A stretch of DNA of 12,252 nt, taken from assembly GCA_021152595.1 (NCBI GenBank), contig JAGKVC010000099.1, positions 1-12,252 on the forward strand, written 5' to 3'. This document shows, in pieces, positions 1 through 6,718 of this stretch; within the stretch, counting starts at the first letter, position 1, and every line of letters starts with the position of its first letter. The notes beneath the pieces are model-generated. The model searched no databases. It was not told the DNA's origin and saw only the letters and a program-made list of their open reading frames with translations. The DNA comes from Clostridia bacterium. Lineage in GTDB: Bacteria > Bacillota > Clostridia > Oscillospirales > Ruminococcaceae. A program made the translations under genes and the position numbers.

Positions 1-80
1 CAAAATGCTTATCTTTTGGTCTTTGGTTCGGAATAGTGTAGTGCTGGCGGTCTATCTATTGTTTTCGGTTGCTTGCTTCT
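1..80. other. Unassigned sequence downstream of the broken polymerase gene
   Basis: I see no gene here. On the minus strand this is what follows the premature stop of the Y-family polymerase fragment, and none of the three minus frames shows the expected polymerase continuation. All three frames contain stops. It is probably foreign or rearranged DNA joined to the polymerase 5' end, but its origin cannot be named from 80 bases. Confidence 0.4.
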
Positions 81-254
81 TTACCGTACATGAGCATTTA
101 GTGACGGAGTAACTGCAAGACAGATAGTCTTTTCTGTTCGGCTTTCATCGGCAACAACAAGATTGGTATTCAACGGATCAAGATTTCTCTCCACACACTC
201 TACGCTTGCATAAAATGATTTTAAGTCGATTGCTATATACGAACGTTCTGACAT
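81..254 (-). pseudogene. N-terminal fragment of a Y-family (DinB/UmuC-type) DNA polymerase
   Basis: The 57-codon frame begins MSERSYIAIDLKSFYASVEC, the conserved first strand and helix of Y-family translesion polymerases: the first metal-binding Asp lies in AIDLKSFYASVE (D10) and the steric-gate region is the FYA that follows. It continues with a typical VVADESRTEKTICLAV segment. Family resemblance stops at about residue 54 (AVTPSL then NAHVR and TAA), where full-length proteins of roughly 400 or more residues continue. Palm, fingers and little-finger domains are missing and no other frame in bases 1-80 restores them. Start codon and AGGAGAGG ribosome site are intact, and a good promoter lies upstream, so a short peptide may still be made. 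Such polymerases are common ICE cargo. The recognition is firm; the cause of the break (deletion or rearrangement near 85-100) is inference. Confidence 0.8.
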
Positions 255-289
255 ATCTGCTCACCTCTCCTCATAATGGATTTATATTT

Positions 290-318
290 ATTATATCAGT
301 ATCGAAAAGAATTATCAA
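290..318 (-). promoter_or_regulatory. Sigma-A-type promoter for the polymerase fragment
   Basis: Read on the minus strand, TTGATA (318-313) and a perfect TATAAT (295-290) are separated by 17 bases. The likely transcription start is near 283, about 28 bases before the ATG at 254. Nothing else in this gap competes with it. Confidence 0.75.
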
Positions 319-329
319 GATTAAAAATG

Positions 330-355
330 CACAATAAAGAACATTTGTTATTGTG
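330..355. promoter_or_regulatory. 8-bp inverted repeat upstream of the polymerase promoter
   Basis: CACAATAA (330-337) is repeated in inverse as TTATTGTG (348-355) around a 10-base centre. It sits about 12 bases upstream of the -35 box and has no T-run, so it looks more like a protein-binding site than a terminator. Offset by two bases is GAAC-ATTT-GTTA (339-350), which matches seven of the eight defined bases of the Gram-positive LexA/DinR half-sites (GAAC-N4-GTTC). An SOS link would suit a translesion polymerase but is only an inference. Confidence 0.35.
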
Positions 356-417
356 ATAATTCTATATGTATATAATATATGCCCATAATATCATATCAAG
401 TGTGTAAAAATGCGGAC

Positions 418-447
418 AAAAAAAACAGCCACCTCATAAAGTGACTG
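418..447 (-). terminator. Intrinsic terminator after the effector-like gene
   Basis: On the minus strand CAGTCAC (447-441) pairs with GTGGCTG (432-426), with one G-U pair and an 8-base loop, and is followed directly by eight T (425-418). It lies 8 bases beyond the end of the 401-residue protein and closes the minus-strand operon. Confidence 0.85.
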
Positions 448-454
448 CTTTAAT

Positions 455-1660
455 TCAAAATCCAAAAAAACTTGCTATTCCACTGCAAAGACTCTTTACT
501 CCGCTGACAATCGCACTTCCGACTGTCTTTACTCCGGATACGATTTTCTTTGCAACCTTTATTGCTCCATCTCTAATTTTCTGTGCGCCCTTAACTACTG
601 CTTCACCAACTTTAGAACCTGCAATGTAACCGACAGTTCCACCAATAAATCCACCAATTGCCGAACCTACAGGGCCAAATACAGTTCCGATGGCAGCTCC
701 AATAGTTGATCCTTCTCCCATCGCAACAAGTCCAGCAGCAGTAGAAACTGTAGTTTGCTCAATTTTCTCAATTCCTTCTTTTACAGAAAGATCTCCTGTC
801 ACCATTTCACCCATTACTTTTGCATCCTCTATTGCGACAAAAGCAATATTGGTAATTGTGCTTGCAGGTGTTCCTTTTGGAATAAACTTAATTATTTCTT
901 TTTCAGCACCAACTTTTAGAGCACCAGCGGCTGCGGCTTTGATTCCAAAATCAGCCCCACCCTTTAAGGCAGTTTCAACAACATCTGCTCCCTCAATTTC
1001 TTCGCCTTCCCACAATTTCTGTGCTATGTCAAAACCAACACTTATTGCTGCGCCTTGAAGTGCCGCCTGTCCTGCTTGTTTACCAATTCCAAGTGCTAAA
1101 TCCTTTGTGGCGTACTCATTCCAATTAAGCTCGTTCCACTTGCCACTTTGTGCTTCATTACGCATTTCTTCAGCACGTTTTTTTGATAATCTGTTACTTG
1201 TAGTTCCATCAGGTGATTCGATAACAGTTGTTGTTTTCTTTTTTATTCCTGATTGCTGATCATTAGGAACGAGTTTTTGCTGTCCTCTATAATCACCGTG
1301 TTCAAATGCCTGTTCAGTAGCAGTAGCATCTTTGCAGTACTTTGATTGATACCTTTTTACTGTTTTTCCGTTACCATCAACAATGACGATATCTACGGAA
1401 TTTTTTGCATATCCGTTTCCATTAGGTTCAAGTACTTTTGCTGTATATTCACTATTTCGTGCTGCAGCATTAAGGTTGAATGTTTGTGCGTGATATTGTT
1501 CAGCAATGAAGCCGTCTAAATTAGGATTTCTGCTTATTGCTCCTGCCTGTGTTGTGATGGTTCTATATAGTGCTTCATTTGCATTCTGTAAAGCAGTATC
1601 AAGCCCAGCAAGATATTTTGATGCCTGCTGTGCAGACATTCCAGATGTGGCCTTCACCAT
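455..1660 (-). CDS. Effector/toxin-like protein: nuclease-like domain plus glycine-zipper membrane segment
   Basis: A 401-residue protein of no named family that I can assign. Residues 50-135 form a compact domain with E54, D90 and Q105-S-K107, spaced as in D-x(n)-(E/Q)-x-K active sites of PD-(D/E)xK nuclease folds; the surrounding text (GFIAEQYHAQTFN, NSVDIVIVDGNGK, YQSKYCKDATAT) resembles domains I associate with polymorphic-toxin or element-borne hypothetical proteins. Residues 195-280 are Ala/Gly-rich and 310-350 hold a classical glycine zipper (repeated GxxxG), as in membrane-inserting effectors. The last 45 residues repeat K-I/V-x-SGVK blocks and look amphipathic and cationic. There is no signal peptide. 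The ATG overlaps the VirB4 fragment stop (ATGGTGA), so translation is probably coupled; an independent Shine-Dalgarno site is weak. M8 is an alternative start. No immunity-like gene is visible downstream. The frame is real with high confidence; the function is inference. Confidence 0.8.
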   Translation of the reverse strand: MVKATSGMSAQQASKYLAGLDTALQNANEALYRTITTQAGAISRNPNLDGFIAEQYHAQTFNLNAAARNSEYTAKVLEPNGNGYAKNSVDIVIVDGNGKTVKRYQSKYCKDATATEQAFEHGDYRGQQKLVPNDQQSGIKKKTTTVIESPDGTTSNRLSKKRAEEMRNEAQSGKWNELNWNEYATKDLALGIGKQAGQAALQGAAISVGFDIAQKLWEGEEIEGADVVETALKGGADFGIKAAAAGALKVGAEKEIIKFIPKGTPASTITNIAFVAIEDAKVMGEMVTGDLSVKEGIEKIEQTTVSTAAGLVAMGEGSTIGAAIGTVFGPVGSAIGGFIGGTVGYIAGSKVGEAVVKGAQKIRDGAIKVAKKIVSGVKTVGSAIVSGVKSLCSGIASFFGF

Positions 1661-3003
1661 TTGTCATTGAACATAAAGTAATCTTTTTTGAAGTCAAAAT
1701 AGTCGGGACTGCAATAGAGCTTTTCCTTGCCCTTCGCAAAATCTTCCGCCGTAAGTTTGGGGACTGTCATATTTTCCGCACCCACAAAGAAATCCCGGAG
1801 CATTTCGATACGCTCCTGTGATGTAAGCACACGAAGTCCGGTATTCCCGATACGATTAAAGGTATTCATAGCAGTTATATCCAGCGTTCTGAAACGTCTG
1901 ACAGCCGATTCCTCATCGGGAGCTTTTATCGTCAAGGTGATGTACATATGCTTCTGAATAGCGTTCTGTCCCTTGCGGATATTTTCCTCCAGCACCCTTG
2001 AATTAAATTCATAACGATATTCAAAAAGGTCATCAGCCTTCTGCGGCATAAGAGTTGCCTTCTTAAACTCCTCCACATTCAGCCTGCTGTTCCAACAGCA
2101 AATCTGACAGTCAACGGTATCGTCCAGAATACCAAGAAATTCGATATATCTTTCAAGATACATATACTGCTGTTCCTCATCGGCAAGGTTGAAGTTTATA
2201 TCATCAAAGGTATAAGCCTTTGAGTACATTTTCTTTCCAAGATAGAAAATATCATCGGAAAGGACTTTCTGATAAGGAATTGTGGAAAGTACCTTTTTGG
2301 ATAAATTCTTCTTTTCCTTTTCAGTCCTGCCCTTTTTGGACTTTTTGCCCTTTTTCTTTTCGGGCTTGCCTGCCGAAAGTCTTATGGCATCTCTGTCCCT
2401 TGCGGACATTGGTGCATCATCATCGGTAACAGCTGCTTTTTTGGAACGTTTTTTCACAAAAGCCATAGCAGCAGCCAGCAGTCCGATAACGGCAGGAACG
2501 GCTATAAATTTCGGATCAATATTTATCTGATTTGTAACGTTTTCCACCGCTGTTTCCGTGACTGCTTCCGTTATAGCGGTACTCTCCAAAACCTCTGTAA
2601 TCTCCTGCACAACGGCTTCGGTTACGACAGGCTGTTCCGAAACGGTTTCCTCGGCTTCGGTTACGGGTATGTATTCAGTTACCGTAACAACAGCTTCTTC
2701 CGTCTGCACCGCTTCTTCCGTTACCCCTGCTTCTTCAAGGGACTGTGATACTGCTTCCGCAACGATGCTTGAAATAATGTCATCGTTATTCATTTCAGCA
2801 TCGGCAGGAACTTGTGTTTCTGCGGTTTCTTCAATATGTTCCAGTGGAACATTTTCGGTTTCTGCGATTTCCATAGCGGAAACATCTGTGCTTTCGGTGT
2901 TATTGTTCAATGTTCCCGTCTGTGACTGTTCTCCCGTATTCTCCGGGAGAACTGACATATTAGTAACCTCTGTAACTGAGGTCATAACGCTTTCCTCGCC
3001 CAT
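1654..3003 (-). CDS. VirB4-type conjugation ATPase, N-terminal fragment with a membrane-anchored acidic extension
   Basis: Residues 222-449 match the N-terminal domain of Firmicutes VirB4 proteins (STIPYQKV, DDINFNLADEEQQ, ERIEMLRDFF, then DYFDFKKDYFMFNDKW). The frame stops exactly there, so the C-terminal RecA-like motor with Walker A and B, normally another 400 or so residues, is absent. VirB4 powers pilus assembly and substrate transfer at the inner membrane face; this fragment cannot hydrolyse ATP. The first 165 residues are unusual: acidic, Thr/Val/Glu-rich, with degenerate VTEA/ITEA repeats (about 107-156), followed by one hydrophobic segment (166-183) and a KKRSKK stop-transfer cluster, which predicts an outside N-terminus. 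An AAAGGAG site lies 11 bases before the chosen ATG; M7 with GAGG 8 bases upstream is a good alternative. It is 22 bases downstream of the CobU-like gene and overlaps the effector-like gene by 7 bases. Confidence 0.8.
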   Translation of the reverse strand: MGEESVMTSVTEVTNMSVLPENTGEQSQTGTLNNNTESTDVSAMEIAETENVPLEHIEETAETQVPADAEMNNDDIISSIVAEAVSQSLEEAGVTEEAVQTEEAVVTVTEYIPVTEAEETVSEQPVVTEAVVQEITEVLESTAITEAVTETAVENVTNQINIDPKFIAVPAVIGLLAAAMAFVKKRSKKAAVTDDDAPMSARDRDAIRLSAGKPEKKKGKKSKKGRTEKEKKNLSKKVLSTIPYQKVLSDDIFYLGKKMYSKAYTFDDINFNLADEEQQYMYLERYIEFLGILDDTVDCQICCWNSRLNVEEFKKATLMPQKADDLFEYRYEFNSRVLEENIRKGQNAIQKHMYITLTIKAPDEESAVRRFRTLDITAMNTFNRIGNTGLRVLTSQERIEMLRDFFVGAENMTVPKLTAEDFAKGKEKLYCSPDYFDFKKDYFMFNDKW

Positions 3004-3025
3004 ATCCGTATATTCTCCTTTCGCT

Positions 3026-3580
3026 TTACTTTACTCTGAGCTGCAGGCCGCTGAATGAAAAATACGCTTCATCAGCCATATTCGCCACTCGCTGATTTAC
3101 TGTGCAGAGGGCTTCACGATAGATGTTGTCGATCACGTCAAAGGGTGCAGGCTGAAAGCCCGTTTCTGCGGATATGACAACAATGGTGCCGCCGCTTTTC
3201 GTGACCTCGTTCATCAGTATCGTTATAGCCTGCATAAGCTCCTTGACAAAGCTCTGCATATCCTGTTCAGTAAATTCCACCCTTGCGGCATACTCCGAAA
3301 TGGTCTTTTTGTATATCCAGTCTGCAAGGTTATCCAGCACAAAGCACTTGTACTCCTTGTATTTGACAGGGTGCTTATCAACGCTGAAATTGCGGATAAT
3401 ATCCCAGCGGAAATGTTTGCTCCGCTCGTTGAAGAAAATGCGGTTCAGAGTCTTATCGTCCATATCTTCATTGGTGCAGAGATACTGTACTCTGTCCATT
3501 TCCTTGAACTGCGACACTCCGAATCTTGATTTTCCGCTCATAGCACTGCCTGTTACAAAAATCATCTTTCCGTTATTCAT
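3026..3580 (-). CDS. CobU-like P-loop protein (adenosylcobinamide kinase/guanylyltransferase family)
   Basis: A 184-residue protein with the layout of CobU/CobP, close to the usual family length. It has a P-loop GSAMSGKS (11-18), a Walker B-like FVLDNLADW (80-88), and the family-typical end: TIVVISAETGFQPAP (132-146) and VNQRVANMADEAYF (161-174) leading to GLQLRVK. True CobU enzymes phosphorylate adenosylcobinamide and transfer GMP through a His in an RHxxR..W block. Here the corresponding place reads RSKHFRWD (H56), so the catalytic His may be kept but its surroundings have diverged. No other cobalamin gene is nearby; the gene is locked between PrgI (3 bases upstream) and VirB4. I therefore infer a role in the secretion system or in nucleotide binding and not vitamin synthesis. 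Family membership is fairly sure, activity unknown. Confidence 0.75.
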   Translation of the reverse strand: MNNGKMIFVTGSAMSGKSRFGVSQFKEMDRVQYLCTNEDMDDKTLNRIFFNERSKHFRWDIIRNFSVDKHPVKYKEYKCFVLDNLADWIYKKTISEYAARVEFTEQDMQSFVKELMQAITILMNEVTKSGGTIVVISAETGFQPAPFDVIDNIYREALCTVNQRVANMADEAYFSFSGLQLRVK

Positions 3581-3583
3581 TGG

Positions 3584-3982
3584 TTATTTTCTCCTCTTTT
3601 TCTTTGCTTTTTTCTCGGCTGCACGTTCTCTTTCAAGCCCCTGCAGCCAAATTTTTCTCACCTCATCGTGAAGCTGAACTTCCTCCGGGAGATATGTCAT
3701 TCCTCGGCGCTGTTTGCCGACATAAAACTCAAACACCGTTGAAGCGATTTTCTCAAAGGGCATACCGTTGTATCTCATAAAGCCCACCGCAGCCAGCGGA
3801 GCAACCTCGATAATGACGATATACATTAAAATATCCGTTGAGATAAAGTTTTTCCCGATAAGGAATGTGAGAATTGCAAGTGCGATCATTGCTATTCCGC
3901 ATACAAACTGACGTATGGTAAGTCCGAAGAAAAACTGCTCCTTGTACTCCGTAACGTCCTGCGGAATATCTGCCTTTATCAT
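3584..3982 (-). CDS. PrgI family conjugation membrane protein
   Basis: A 132-residue protein with the PrgI pattern: an N-terminal IPQDVTEYKEQFFFGLTIRQF block, two hydrophobic segments (about 27-43 and 49-68), then FEFYVGKQRRG and a strongly basic tail ending KKAKKKRRK. PrgI is a small VirB3-like membrane component of Gram-positive type IV secretion systems and almost always precedes VirB4. The ATG at 3982 overlaps the methyltransferase stop by one base (TGATG) and has AAGGGGTG just upstream; an in-frame TTG three bases earlier is less likely. The CobU-like gene starts 3 bases after its stop. Confidence 0.88.
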   Translation of the reverse strand: MIKADIPQDVTEYKEQFFFGLTIRQFVCGIAMIALAILTFLIGKNFISTDILMYIVIIEVAPLAAVGFMRYNGMPFEKIASTVFEFYVGKQRRGMTYLPEEVQLHDEVRKIWLQGLERERAAEKKAKKKRRK

Positions 3983-5196
3983 CAAATCACCCCTTTCAGC
4001 CCGTTAAGAATATGGGCGATAACGTCAACGGTCCAGCCGTTTCCGATACACTTATATCGCTGTGTTTTGGATATTCCCTCGGTATAGTTGTCCGGGAGAG
4101 TCTGCAAACGCTCTGCTTCAACAGGGGTTAATTTACGGATTATGTAATCACCGTCGGGAAGGTCAATTTTGTAAAGGCCTGTTTTTGCTCCCTGACCTCC
4201 GCCGTTTGCTGACAGGGTAACGGACTTTCCACGAACGGAATATATACGCTGTCCCTGACCGCCTTTTCCGTATTCGCCTAAACGAATCGGCTGTGCTATT
4301 GCTGTTGCACCGCCCTTGAAGCCTTTGTTTGTGATTATGGTAGCTTCGCCGTACTTGTAATAGCCTGCCATAAAGGTACGGGATTTTTCTCCCTCGCCGT
4401 TAAAGGTATTAAAGGGGATTGGCTGTGCAACCATTGAATCCTTCTGAACGGTAGTAAGGCAGTTGCTTTTCCCGTCCTTTCTTGCTTCAATAAACTGCTC
4501 TGTGCCGCCCTCACATTTTGATGTTCGCTTTCCGCTTTGGACATATCGCCCTCGCTGTGCCACTCCGACAGGCTCGGCTATCATACTCCGCTGACTTCTC
4601 TGCATTGTGTTCCAGAATACAGCTCCGTCATAGCTTGCGGTCATACAGTAGCTTTTGTCCTGCCAAGAGATACCGCTTTCAAGAATGTCTTTCAACAAAA
4701 TGCCCTTGTCCTCCGGCTGACATACACCGGGAATATTGGTCCAGTAGCAGCGTTTTCTCTGCTGTGCGGAGAGTAATGCGGAATTTATCATTATGGGCTG
4801 TACTCCCAACATTTCGGAAATGAAATCCTTGATGTTCTGATGAATACTGTTGTTGTTTTCATAAAGAAAATATCTGCACTCGCTTTCCCGTAAGGCTCGG
4901 ACATATTCCATAAACAGCTTTCCACCCATACCGTCCGGGTTTGTTTCCCTGCCCGTTTTGGCAATGCTCCAGTAGGTGCAGGGTGATCCTCCCAGAAGCA
5001 GATCGTATCCTTTGAAATCGGCAAAGTTTCCACCGAAAACATCACCGTGATGCACTATCTGAGGATAATTTTTCTCGCTGACCTTAATTGCATACTTGTC
5101 AATTTCAAAAGCATCGTATCTTTCCACGTTTATCCCTGCACGTTCAAGAGCTGCCATTCCGCAAGATATTCCGTCAAATAAGCTCAATACTCGCAT
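3982..5196 (-). CDS. DNA (cytosine-5-)-methyltransferase
   Basis: A 404-residue C5 methyltransferase with all main motifs: I, LSLFDGISCG (4-13), for AdoMet; IV, GGSPC with catalytic Cys73; VI, ENN (113-115); VIII, QQRKR (145-149); IX, TPVEAERLQTLPDNYT (357-372); X, IGNGWTV (384-390). Motif IV reads PCT where PCQ is commoner. Between VIII and IX lies a long variable region (about 153-355) in which AEPV/AQPI recurs at 207, 257 and 301, each followed by a segment with K-S-x-x-LT or VTLS. This suggests several target-recognition modules, as in multispecific phage enzymes, and the sequence target cannot be read. I chose ATG 5196, with GGGAGG at the ideal distance and residue 1 leading straight into motif I; a longer frame from 5241 would add a non-conserved 15 residues lying within TrbL. 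It is coupled to TrbL (stop one base upstream) and PrgI. Probable role: shielding transferred DNA from restriction. No cognate endonuclease is present. Confidence 0.9.
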   Translation of the reverse strand: MRVLSLFDGISCGMAALERAGINVERYDAFEIDKYAIKVSEKNYPQIVHHGDVFGGNFADFKGYDLLLGGSPCTYWSIAKTGRETNPDGMGGKLFMEYVRALRESECRYFLYENNNSIHQNIKDFISEMLGVQPIMINSALLSAQQRKRCYWTNIPGVCQPEDKGILLKDILESGISWQDKSYCMTASYDGAVFWNTMQRSQRSMIAEPVGVAQRGRYVQSGKRTSKCEGGTEQFIEARKDGKSNCLTTVQKDSMVAQPIPFNTFNGEGEKSRTFMAGYYKYGEATIITNKGFKGGATAIAQPIRLGEYGKGGQGQRIYSVRGKSVTLSANGGGQGAKTGLYKIDLPDGDYIIRKLTPVEAERLQTLPDNYTEGISKTQRYKCIGNGWTVDVIAHILNGLKGVI

Positions 5197-5197
5197 A

Positions 5198-6031
5198 TTA
5201 ACCTCCCAAAGCTCGCTTTGTAATATCGCTTGACTTTGCAACGGTTATTGCAAGCATTACAACACTCAAAACGGGAGTTGCGTACTTGAAAATGTGCATC
5301 AGAAGTCCTGCACCGTTAAGCCCTGCTGAGAAATCAAGTGCCAGATTTGCGGAAATAATCGTGTATGCCTTGAAGCATATTGCAAGCACTCCCCACTGCA
5401 TACTTACGGCAGCAAAATTCTTGATAAATGAAATTCCTGCCGAACGTGCCTGTGTATTCACAAGTGTTGCAAGTGCCACGGGAGATATTGCAGTAAGTAT
5501 CGCCGTTTCAAAAACTACACCCAGTACCGTTACCACGATAAGTGAGAACATAACAAACATAAGAATTATGATTATGACATAGAGCAGCGTTAAAACGATA
5601 TAGTTTATATCAAGCAAACCGCCCTCAAGCGGAGTACCCTGATTCATCGCATCTCCAAACGCCGCTCCTATTCCATCGAAGGCAGATGCAAAATCCACCT
5701 CACTACGGAATAGTCCGGATATTATTCCGACAATGTTATCCACATTCTGTACTATCAAGGCACTCACTACCAGCTTCATAGCCACCCTGATAGCTCCCTC
5801 GATACCGCCGTTAAAATCTATGGACGCACAATATGTAAAGGCTTCCATACAGAAAAACAGCGTTAAAAGGGCTGTGCCTGCTCCCTCGAAAATGCTTATT
5901 GCATCTCCGGCTTGATTTACTATATCAAAGCCTGCCAAACTCTGCAAAACGGCAGCGAAACCGTCTGCTTCTGTCTGCAAAAGGTTTTGTGCTTCTTCAA
6001 AAGCAATTTCAAAAAAGCTCTGATCTGCCAT
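5198..6031 (-). CDS. TrbL/VirB6-like conjugal transfer membrane protein
   Basis: A 277-residue polytopic membrane protein of the conjugal transfer TrbL/VirB6-like type found after Maff2 proteins in Clostridia ICEs. Hydrophobic segments are visible at about 48-70, 85-110 and 145-180 (a very long LLYVIIIILMFVMFSLIVV stretch that likely makes two passes with the following residues), 185-200, 205-228 and 245-265. VirB6-like proteins form the inner-membrane channel. The ATG follows AAAGGAGG closely, and the stop TAA lies in the Shine-Dalgarno spacer of the methyltransferase, so the two are translationally coupled. No frameshift or truncation is apparent. Confidence 0.85.
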   Translation of the reverse strand: MADQSFFEIAFEEAQNLLQTEADGFAAVLQSLAGFDIVNQAGDAISIFEGAGTALLTLFFCMEAFTYCASIDFNGGIEGAIRVAMKLVVSALIVQNVDNIVGIISGLFRSEVDFASAFDGIGAAFGDAMNQGTPLEGGLLDINYIVLTLLYVIIIILMFVMFSLIVVTVLGVVFETAILTAISPVALATLVNTQARSAGISFIKNFAAVSMQWGVLAICFKAYTIISANLALDFSAGLNGAGLLMHIFKYATPVLSVVMLAITVAKSSDITKRALGG

Positions 6032-6057
6032 TATGCTCCTCCTTTCCTATTCAGCAA

Positions 6058-6083
6058 AGGACGGCTCTTTTCGTAACCGTCCT
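6058..6083 (-). promoter_or_regulatory. Hairpin between pilin and TrbL genes
   Basis: On the minus strand AGGACGG (6083-6077) pairs with CCGTCCT (6064-6058), followed by only two further T. The U-run is too weak for a full terminator. A partial terminator or 3'-stabilising hairpin here would let the pilin be made in excess over the channel proteins; that role is inferred. Confidence 0.45.
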
Positions 6084-6115
6084 CGCTTTATTCATTACGG
6101 TTCTTTTTATGTGCA

Positions 6116-6517
6116 TTAAGAACCGCCAAGAGAAAGGGAAGCAGGAATAATAGCTCCGACAGCGGCAATTATCGCACCGCCGATAAGAGTCTGAAATCCT
6201 CTTGTCTTACCGTCTGCGTTATCGTCCTTGAAGCCTACGCCCGTCTGAATACCGCCGACAACGGCAACCAGCGATCCAAGTGCAATTACACCGGGACCAA
6301 GCACTCCCATAATCGCATCGATCATTCCCTGTGCATCTGCACCCTCTGCCGAAGCGGTTATAGTGCAGGCGCTCACCGCCATAGGCACAACAAGTGCAGC
6401 TCTGCCCAGTCTTGTGTTCATAGCCTTGCCTGTGGCATTGACAGCTGCAAGCATAGCCCTTGCTCCGACTTCGTTTACTTTGTTCTGAACATTGTCCATT
6501 ACGTCTGTGATCTTCAT
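6116..6517 (-). CDS. Maff2/VirB2-like conjugation pilin candidate
   Basis: A 133-residue protein. Residues 38-58 (GRAALVVPMAVSACTITASA) look like a signal or first membrane segment with an A-x-A-like cleavage site. The mature part has two hydrophobic helices (about 70-93 and 110-130) separated by a short polar loop, GFKDDNADGKTRG, a layout shared by Maff2 proteins and VirB2/TrbC pilins. The pattern GGI..G.G..DDNADGK..GFQTLIGGAII is typical of Maff2 proteins, though those are often only about 60-70 residues, so the N-terminal 55 residues are an extension. AGGAGG (6531-6526) lies 8 bases before this ATG; GTG at 6520 would add one Met. A terminator upstream and a hairpin downstream suggest a separately expressed unit. 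Confidence 0.75.
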   Translation of the reverse strand: MKITDVMDNVQNKVNEVGARAMLAAVNATGKAMNTRLGRAALVVPMAVSACTITASAEGADAQGMIDAIMGVLGPGVIALGSLVAVVGGIQTGVGFKDDNADGKTRGFQTLIGGAIIAAVGAIIPASLSLGGS

Positions 6518-6635
6518 CACACATACCTCCTAAAAATTAAAATGAATATATATCTGCAAAGCTCCTGTGATTTTCACGCACTCTTTTTTCTATCAAATTA
6601 CTTTTCTGCCGAATCACTTTCGCTTTGATGACAAT
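6518..6635. other. Leader region of the pilin gene
   Basis: This AT-rich gap lies between the terminator at 6636-6682 and the pilin. Since that terminator should stop read-through, a minus-strand promoter is expected here, but I find no hexamer pair close to consensus. The AGGAGG ribosome site of the pilin is at 6526-6531. Confidence 0.4.
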
Positions 6636-6682
6636 AAAAAAAGAGCTACAAAGCAGGCATACAAAATGCCGCTTTATAGCTC
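6636..6682 (-). terminator. Strong intrinsic terminator upstream of the pilin gene
   Basis: On the minus strand a 12-bp stem (GAGCTATAAAGC with GCTTTGTAGCTC, one G-U pair) continues through a single-base bulge into GGCAT/ATGCC around a 5-base loop, and is followed by seven T (6642-6636). It ends the transcript of the preceding small gene and separates it from the pilin/TrbL unit. Confidence 0.9.
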
Positions 6683-6718
6683 TCATTCGCTGTTCCACAC
6701 CGCTCGTTTGGTGTGCCG

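Noticed and set aside
241..248. GAACGTTC as a LexA/DinR box at the polymerase start
   Set aside because: The Gram-positive SOS box needs four bases between GAAC and GTTC; here there are none, and the bases encode the first residues of the protein.
2558..3058. A 166-codon Ser/Thr/Val-rich plus-strand frame
   Set aside because: It is the antisense shadow of the repetitive Thr/Glu/Val-rich start of the VirB4 fragment; no ribosome site or promoter.
3026..3580. A genuine cobalamin biosynthesis gene
   Set aside because: Family resemblance is clear, but there are no other cobalamin genes and it is tightly coupled to PrgI and VirB4, so I did not call the pathway or give a cobU symbol.
5197..5241. 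Upstream start of the methyltransferase giving 15 extra residues
   Set aside because: This start lies within the TrbL gene, the added residues are not part of the family, and ATG 5196 has an ideal GGGAGG site and leads directly into motif I.
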